NCBI GenBank assembly: GCA_036346255.1
Contig: JAYEVH010000509.1
Span: 152,246 to 216,245, forward strand
DNA length: 64,000 nucleotides
Reading direction: 5' to 3'
Source of the DNA: Ampelocalamus luodianensis
Taxonomy: Eukaryota > Streptophyta > Magnoliopsida > Poales > Poaceae
Shown piece by piece: positions 56,590 to 64,000 of the stretch (its first letter is position 1; each line of letters begins with the position of its first letter). The notes below the pieces were generated by a model that worked only from the letters and a program-made list of their open reading frames with translations, was not told the DNA's origin and searched no databases. Position numbers and translations under genes: made by a program.

Positions 56590-57317
56590 GGCGATGTTTG
56601 CTTTGTTGGTTGCGGGATGGAATCGACGAGGAGAACGAGTTGAGGAAGGAAGGAAGGAGTCAGGATTCTCAGGAAGGTGGGGAGGTGAGGGGTGGACGAC
56701 GAAGAGAATTATTATAAGGTCTGGGAGGGAGGTGAGCTTCCGCGAAGCTTCGCGCGGGAAAAACCGGTTCGCACGGGGACCTACCTTTGCTGCGATTTAT
56801 TCGCCTCTGCTTCGAAGGTTTCTCTCATTTAGGTACGGCCGGCGAGGAAAATTCGCTGGGAGGGCTCCACGTGAGGTCCTATCTTATCAACGGCTGCTGA
56901 GACGGAGCTTCACGTGAGGTTTTTTCTTAGCAAATTTCTTTCACGTTCGGTAAGTCAGATATCGATGAATGCATTTGAATAAGATAGCACGTGAGAGAGA
57001 ACCTTTTATATAGTGAACCTAACCGTGACATCAAGGTGATGATATCAAGGTGAGTTGTCCACGGGTGAGGACAAATCATGAGGGGTTTAACTAGAACTTT
57101 CCGTCGAAAGCAACCCAATACCAAATGCAAATATGAAATACGACATTTGATCATGTATATGAAAGTGGGTCTTATTTTTGCTGCTGGCAGTTAAAATGGA
57201 TTGACTTGTGGTGACACCATGGCGGCGTCAGGGTGCCTCTGTGCCAGGCACCCCAAAAAGCTGCAAAAGAATTTATCTAGGTATCATTAGTATCATAGCA
57301 TGGATTGTGTGTGATAT

Positions 57318-58459
57318 TTTGAACAAGTTTCTCACTTGTTGAATATTATTGGAGTTTCTTGTAAGTGTCATGATATCCTTGAGATATTAGAGCTCAAGGA
57401 GTTTTGGAAACACTAGAATTAGGTGAGATAGAAAGTGGACGTGGATTAAATCAAGAGATGGGGTTAGCTAGGCCGGTGGCACTCGCTAGGGTTCTCATTA
57501 TAGAACAATTTTGCATATTATTGGTATGTATTCTACAATCCGCAAAAGTACTCATACAATTTAGTAAAACCCTCACGAGAAGAATGATTGGCCAAAAATA
57601 CATGCTATGGTGGGAGCCTTTGAGTCATTTGACTTTGTTTTCAATGCACATTTGATGATTATCGTACTTGGATACACAGATGAGTTGTCTCAGTCTATAC
57701 AAGAGAGACTAAGATATTGTTAATGCAATGGCACTTGTTAATTTGGCTAAGGATAGAATGCAACGAATGAGATGCGATGGGTGAAAAGAATTCTTTCAAG
57801 AAAAGGTAATATCATTTTGCACTAAATATGGCATCAAAGTTCCTAAGCATGACGGTAGATATGTGCCTTATGGAAGATCATCACGTTTTACCCAAAACAA
57901 ACAAATGATGGTTATTTTAGAAGGAAGTGTATCTTGGTATCATTGATAATGTTCTCCAAGAACTTGGCAATCGGTTTGACAAGGTTAATATGAAGTTGCT
58001 TGTTTGCATGTATGTTTTAAATATCGAATTCATTTGCTTCTTATGATAGGGACAAAGTGCTTAGCCTAGCCAACGCTTATTCCAATGATTTTTCAAGCAC
58101 GGATTTAATGAGACTTTCTTTCCAATTTGATGATATGCGACGCGATGATAGATTTAAAGGTCTAAAGAATCTCGGTGAGCTTTCTACTAAGCTTGTTGAA
58201 ACAAGGAACCATGATATTTACAAGTTGGTGTGCTTGCTTCTCAAATTAGTATTTCTCCTACTGGTGGCAACAGCGAGCGTTGAACGAGTATTTTCGATGA
58301 TAAATCTTGTGAAAAACAAGTTGAAAAATAGTATAAGCAATCAAGTATTGAATGATTGTTTAGTCACCTTTATAGATCAAGATATCTTCTCGAAGGTTAG
58401 TGATGATGATATAATAAAGTGTTTTCAAGGAATGAGATCGCGTCGTGTGGTATTGTGAT
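57318..58459 (+). pseudogene. hAT-family transposase, TTF-zinc-finger/ZMYM1-like type (C-terminal part)
   Basis: The last 133 codons (58057-58458) are open. They carry the hAT dimerisation domain: LANAYSNDFSSTDLMRLSFQ, LGELSTKLVETRNHDIYKLV, VATASVERVFSMINLVKNKL, LNDCLVTFIDQDIF and a final MRSRR. Upstream, from about 57318, the same protein is recognisable in shifting frames (FEQVSHLLNIIGVSC, IESGRGLNQEMGLARP, MALVNLAKDRMQ, FFQEKVISFCTKYGIKVP). The catalytic N-terminal portion is absent and frameshifts break the rest. No terminal inverted repeats were identified. This family is often domesticated or left as decayed fragments in plants. Confidence 0.82.
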
Positions 58460-60955
58460 TTCTATTAGATATTTAGGACTCTTTTATTCATGTAATATTT
58501 TATTTGAACTATTTATATTGCATTATTAACTAATTTCGAACTCTTTTATGTAATTGTGTTAGACTTGTGAAATTACTTATATGTTGTACAAGATTTTTTA
58601 TTATTCTTAAAGTGTGCACCATCATTGCTAAATTCCTGACTCTGCCACACCGACCGTAATCAACGACGGGCTCTTGAAACTGAACATAAACTGATATCAA
58701 TTTCTTTAAGAGAACGGTAGGAGAAAGCTGGTCTCGAGTGCACTACATATTAATATTATGAAGAGAACATTACATTTACGAGAAAGAAAAAATAGAGGAA
58801 AAGAATGCACAAAGAGGAGAATAAAAAGTTAATAACTGATATCAAATTTGAATTTTGTTGGTCACTATGTAATCCAACGTTTTTACACACAGGATACCCT
58901 GATTTTCCGTTGGGTACAGATAGAGGGGAATAGCAAAACTAAACTGATAGGAGAAGTAGCCGAGGTACATTCCCAGAATTTCATCGAGTTTTACTAAACA
59001 ACCGATGAAACCAAGAAGTTCGGAAGAACTTGAGTCCTATTACAAAAATCATTTAAACTTCACAATACAAGTCAAATCATTTAAACTTCACAATACAAGT
59101 CTTTAAAACGCGCAGGTTAGCTATAGAGGCGCACTATGCAACTTGAAGTTTTATCGCAAGCGATGGTGGATCCAAGTGAAGCTTTAGGCTATGGTGCACA
59201 GAACACCAAGTTAAATATCGCTTTCAGTTAAATATCGCTTTATCTTATAAACCTCACATATGCATAAGTGTGCACCCACATAGTTTATGCTCATTTACTT
59301 CACATGTATGTGGTGACATGTATGTATGACACTCCAATTAATTTCGTTCTAGATCCGCAAGATAGGTAGGTAGGTGTTCGGTCCATCGACGAGTCGACAG
59401 CATCTAAACCGATCATTTTCAGTAGCAATCAACATATCAGCGATGCAACACGGGAATATATATATATGCCAGCTAGTTTGCATTATTGCCGGGTAAGTTT
59501 TTGGTGTCATACGTTGTATCTCACGAATATATACTTGTCTTTGTCTTGGTATATATTCCACTCATTGCGTTTCATAAGCTCTAAGAATCTATGCACGGTA
59601 TAACATATATATTCTGTGCTCAGCTTACCATTTTCCGCGCCATTAACTTAGACTCCACTTCCCTGCTCGTCAGGGACATAGCCAGAAAAAACTTTACCCA
59701 ATGGATCATACGGTGAGAACTAAATATCAAGAGATGCTAAGTATAAATATTTTACTATTCTACATGAGTAAACTAAGAACTATAGAGAGAACTTCATCAA
59801 CCATAGGGATCAGATTCTCACTAGTCCCCTGTCTGGTCCCTCTCCCTCCAGCGTGGGCAAAAAAACTTTTCTAGGGCAAAAATACTGGTAAAATAGACAA
59901 GAAATTGGGGGTAATGAAGCGTGAGGCTGGCCCAACAAGTCTAGCCGAGCCCAAGAATCAAAATTATAGCTCTAGCACCTGGAGTGGTGTGCTTGCTTGT
60001 GTCGTGATCCCAAGGACTGCTTGGTGTCATTGTGCAATCACTGCGAGCCAACGCTCGAACTGCAATGTGCACTAAGAGCCTTATAGTTTCTCATTTTTAT
60101 CAATCGAGCCCCACTCAATCTCAAATAAACCCTACACCCCACCCCACACACACCCCAACACACGCACACACACCGGTGAGCACCTGCCACCGAGTCAAGG
60201 ACTCGATCCTAGGCGGACAGCTTGGAATGACGCCGAAGCAGCTGCCAGCGCGCCGCTTTCCTCGTCGGGCCGTTCTGGGTGCACGCGGAGGCCCTGACCA
60301 GGTGCTCTTCCTGACCCGGCGGCGGAGCAGGAGGACGGGGTGGACAGGAGACTGGGGGCGTGCGGCATGGAGAGCATGGTGAAGCAGGAGGTGAACCGGT
60401 CGGGGGCGACCGAAATGTTGGGAGCAGCAGGTGAGGCATGGGACCTTCTACTTTTACGATGCTCCGAGATGGTTGAAACGCGCGTTCACCTTAATTTGCT
60501 TGCTCTTGAATAAATTGCACCTGGCAGGCTATCGATCAATGTGAAGAATATTATCCATCCATAAGAAAAATAATAAGCAGTTATTACAAATGCCGTGTTG
60601 CAAATGGTTCAACAATATATCCAGCAAGACATTCGGCACTGAGGCAGTCAGGCTATCAGGTTAGCAACATTACATATTCAGGACAAAATTATAGAGATGC
60701 CAAAAGTTATCGCGACTTGCATGACCTGATCTTTAGTGTGCCTCGCTTAGCCATACCTCTTCTTCCATGCTCCCAGATGATTGATAATAGAGGCTATTTC
60801 AATAATAGATGAAATCATGCACTTGCACAACACTTGGATAATATACATTGAGCATTACTCACCAAACATCAGACAGAAAAAAATAATAGGAATACGTATT
60901 CTACGTGAACATCAGTTTCATCTTTCATGTGGAACTTCAGTAGTGTGTGCATAGC
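58460..60955. other. Intergenic, no gene supported
   Basis: Mostly AT-rich. A GC-rich island at 60190-60430 has an open stretch but no recognisable protein. Around 60120 there is a 'caccccacacaca' simple repeat. A 26-base phrase ('aaacttcacaatacaagtc...') is duplicated at 59053 and 59083. Confidence 0.35.
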
Positions 60956-60962
60956 TCACAAT

Positions 60963-63940
60963 TTAGCCACAGGGAGTGAGCTTCTTGTTGCCTGCACCAC
61001 GAGGATTATCATCCTTCCAGTCATCCCATGCTCTTGATTTCTCCTCTTCGCATCCTCATCCTCTTGGGCCGACCCAGTGCCATCCTTGTACCAAGCAGAG
61101 TTTGCATCTTGGATCATCTTTGCAGTTCTTTCTTGCCATTTCTCCATCATTTTCATCTCACGTAAGCCAGCTTCTTCTATGCTCATTGTCGGCAGCCTAT
61201 AGAATACATGCAAAAAAAGGCAACATAAATATTGAACCAAAGGATAGTCCGATATACTTCTGCAAATACTTTTACAAACTGTCAGGCCCAGACAATGCAA
61301 GACCACACTCCAGGGATAAGACCAACTATTAGTTTAACATTCCAGGGGAAGATCTATTGGTTACTACCAGTAAATACAGAATAGCATCTTCTTATTTGGA
61401 CCTTTTTGTCATAAAATTGGCTGCATCTAAGGTACACCTCTGAATCATTATCCCAGCATCAGCACATTTATAAGTGTTTATCGTCAAAATAGAGATTAGA
61501 AATAATAGAGCGCTAAAGACAACTGTTGTACTTTAAGGAAACATCCGTTGAGACACAATTTCATCTGTTGACCCTTCCATGCACCAAATTTAACGACAGT
61601 GCCATAGGATGCTTTTTCTAACATCAAAATAAAAACTAAACATGGTCTCCAACAAAGTCTAAATCACCAATTGGTTTTCATGCCCAACAACAGAACGAAC
61701 AAGGTAGAACCTATAATTGAGTAAACAAGGTCCACAGACTAAAGTGGAGAAGCAAACATGACATAAAAATCAATTTCTAATTTATCCATCAATCTGCTTA
61801 TTGTACAATGTACAATTGCTCAATGCAACAAGAGGCCAAAGCACCTACAAATATATCAAAGTATGTATATCTAGTGTGATGCATTACGGGTTGTGAGAAA
61901 TAATGCTCACTCCACATTCTTCCATAAGCCCATAACACAAGGTCACCAGTCAGCATAATACAAAAACGAAAAGCAATGCATTGTCCTGTGCAGGTGTGTA
62001 ACACTATTTCAAAGCATACCTGTAACCAGGCTGAAAAACTTGTGCTATCCTTCTTTCCCTTTCACTGGTTAGTCCCCCACCAACAAGACTTGCAGGTCCA
62101 AATATCAGGGGTTGGTGATTGTGCTCATGAGCTTGTGAAACACTTGCTCTACCTTCAATGACATCTTGAGCAAATGTTGCGCAAGTGATTGGATCAGCTG
62201 GTTTGGAATACGGTACACGTTGGCAGCATTATGGTGCCATGCTTCAGCCTTTGTTATGCGTACGTCAAGCATTTCACGAGCAAATGCATTCCATCCTAAG
62301 ACATCACAAACAGGCAATTCTTTTATTTAACAAAGGAAACCATCATGTACATGCAGAGTACATTCAAACAGACATGCAACACAAGGAGCCAAAAAAAAAA
62401 AGTAACTTTTTGGGTAGAAAAATTTACTGAGTTTTATGCTGATAAAGGATCACCTTCACAATGTCCAATAGCTAAGGTTTATTCATAAATAACTACAAAC
62501 TGTTCAACACTCAAGTAATATATTTTATTATTTCCCCAAATGAAAAATTGAGTAAGACAAAATACTTCTGATTGTGCACTGTAGGAGTTGCAATCTATAA
62601 TCAAACCCATTTTAGGTCTATATTCAAGAAATTCCATGTAAAAGTTTGTCAAACACATCTACTGTAAAACTCCATTACCACGACTACTCATGTTCTACTT
62701 GGGCTATAGTAACGTATTACAACATAAGAGCCTAAAGTTGGTAACAAGTTAAAATTTCCTCATTATATAGGTAAAACACATCAATCCAAAATCTAAAAAC
62801 AGAACTCCATAAGCTCCCATATTATCAGAAGAAAAAAGAAGGTTCCTCAAAATATGCCACTGAAAAGAATCAGCCAAAGATGCTACTGACAAGAACTTGA
62901 CAAGTTGTTTTCATTAGTTTTAAAATTTTACCTTTGCTTGTCTTTCTTTACAGCAATAAGCATTTCTTCTTCCTTCTTTAGCATGTCAACAAGATCAAAA
63001 GCCTACAGAGGGAAATAGAAATAAATCCATTTGAAGATAAAATATTATTCTGAAAGCAGGCATGGCAACTTAGAAGACAGAAAAGAGCATTCCAAGCAGT
63101 GTAAAAGAATATGTATGGCCACAGCAAATTAACCTTGCAGAGAGCCAATGAGATAGTAGCTAGCCAAGCCTGCAGCATAGAACAAGAAATCAGAACCATA
63201 GCATAAGTTTTGACTGATTTATAGACCCAAAGTACAGATAACAGATTAACAGTATAAGCTTTGGAGGCACACATAGACACAATCCCAAAGCTTGCATTGA
63301 CAATATCCCAAAAGATTAATATAGTCATGTGAAATAAGAGATAAACTAAAAGAGCGAAGATGGTTAATTAAAAATTAGAAGACCTTATAGTGAGTGGGAG
63401 AAGTTTTATGGCACATCCTGGCACTAAAGAGAAAAAATTCCTCGTGGTCTTAACATGCGCTGCAAGCGGGCAATTTAGGGGCATGTGATGCCCTATAGTT
63501 TTCAAGGATCTAACTAGACGCATCAAATTTGTCAAACTCCAGACAAGCATTATAATTAAAATAAATTAAACTATCTCCTGTTGAGCTGAACAAAGCTTTA
63601 TCTTCCAGTACATCAAATCTATTTTTAATTTGGAATCTTTTAAATATAGAAATCATGAGGCAACTCTGTGATATAAGATGGTATTACTATTTGGCAAACA
63701 AGGTCAGGTTCGAAGATTTTGAACAAGTCACAGACAATGCTAGCTAGATCAAGATGTTTTCCAGATGTATGATGCTAACCTCTCTTTCTTCCTCTCCATC
63801 ATCCTCCAAGGCATCTTCTTCCCCAGCTTCGATAGGAGCTGATAAAGCAACTGCTCTCAATGATCGCCTTGCCTTTCCTTTCTCTCTTTGATCTCTTGAA
63901 GTTTTGTTTCCATGGCCTTTTGCCGCTTGAACCGGGCAAC
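60963..63940 (-). CDS. TAP46: TAP46-like PP2A regulatory subunit (TAP42/alpha4 family), C-terminal half
   Basis: Five minus-strand exons, all with GT-AG borders: 63780-63940, 63134-63169 (36 bp), 62932-63002, 62020-62295 and 60963-61196 (stop TAA 60963-60965). Residues in order are VARFKRQKAMETKLQEI, ALSAPIEAGEEDALEDDGEEERE, AWLATISLALCK, AFDLVDMLKKEEEMLIAV, AFAREMLDVRITKAEAWHH, PLIFGPASLVGGGLTSERERIAQVFQPGYR, and SIEEAGLREMKMMEKWQERT. This is the TAP42/alpha4 family, which binds PP2A-type catalytic subunits and acts in TOR signalling. Three 1-base deletions are needed in addition: near 63876 (GGCGAT for GGCCGAT), 62213 (AACGTG for AACCGTG) and 61050 (GCGAAG for GCGGAAG). The exon 62932/62295 junction also seems a base short. 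TAP46 is essential in Arabidopsis, so error is likelier than loss. The 5' exons lie beyond the right edge. Confidence 0.85.
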
Positions 63941-64000
63941 CTAAGCTCCATGAATTAAGACAACAGAGTAACTGACAGAAATTAACAGACTTAAAACAGA

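Noticed and set aside
60032..60439. Possible gene start with MESMVKQEVNRSG
   Set aside because: The island is GC-rich and has a short open frame, but I recognise no protein and no following exon.

Overview
This is nuclear DNA from a large, transposon-rich plant genome, almost certainly a grass (Poaceae). The evidence is very GC-rich coding exons beside AT-rich introns and intergenic DNA, CACTA transposons with TCACAGACGG-type subterminal repeats, a BARE-1/Angela-like Ty1/copia LTR, very long-LTR Ty3/gypsy chromoviruses, and plant genes (GRAS/SCL3-like, TAP46-like, CML35/36-like). I cannot name the genus. No prokaryotic features, CRISPR arrays, tRNA or rRNA genes were seen.

Layout. 0-1 kb: first exon of a minus-strand ER membrane complex subunit 10-like gene. 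1-10 kb: repeat debris, including a perfect 26-bp hairpin, a copia LTR with primer-binding site, two copies of a non-coding repeat, and a CACTA element (6507-9453) that carries a complete solo LTR (6975-8647) with intact TGTAC target duplications. 10-17 kb: a Tourist-like MITE, then an old LTR element (LTRs at 10908 and 17042) invaded by a second CACTA (12271-16743, TTG duplications). That CACTA carries a two-exon F-box gene copy, a 124-bp minisatellite and a long inverted repeat. 17.5 kb: a small 19-cysteine minus-strand ORF. 18.7-21.5 kb: LTR and CACTA fragments and a truncated BARE-like LTR. 21.5-33.7 kb: a complete minus-strand Tekay/Del-like chromovirus (Gypsy-1) with an extra ORF before gag. 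33.75-49.0 kb: a plus-strand chromovirus with 5.1-kb LTRs (Gypsy-2), joined to 2.6 kb of LTR from a third related family. 52-64 kb: a gene-bearing region with a GRAS/SCL3-like gene, an EF-hand CML gene, a decayed hAT transposase, and the C-terminal half of a TAP46-like PP2A regulatory subunit gene.

The most interesting signal is inside the gypsy LTRs. Three divergent LTR families each contain what looks like the same two small exons: a 62-63 bp exon between an AG acceptor and an AAG|GCAAGY (GC-AG type) donor, then an intron of about 1.2 kb holding a conserved palindrome module, then a second acidic exon. In Gypsy-1 both exons are open in the 5' LTR, share phase, and end in a stop. This suggests a conserved spliced leader/acidic microprotein module in long-LTR chromoviruses.

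A second point matters for annotation. The first half of the window decays mainly by C-to-T transitions. From about 34 kb onward, Gypsy-2, the SCL3-like gene, the CML gene and the TAP46-like gene all show 1-2 base deletions with few substitutions. This looks more like consensus error than biology, so the apparent frameshifts in those host genes should not be taken as proof of pseudogenes.
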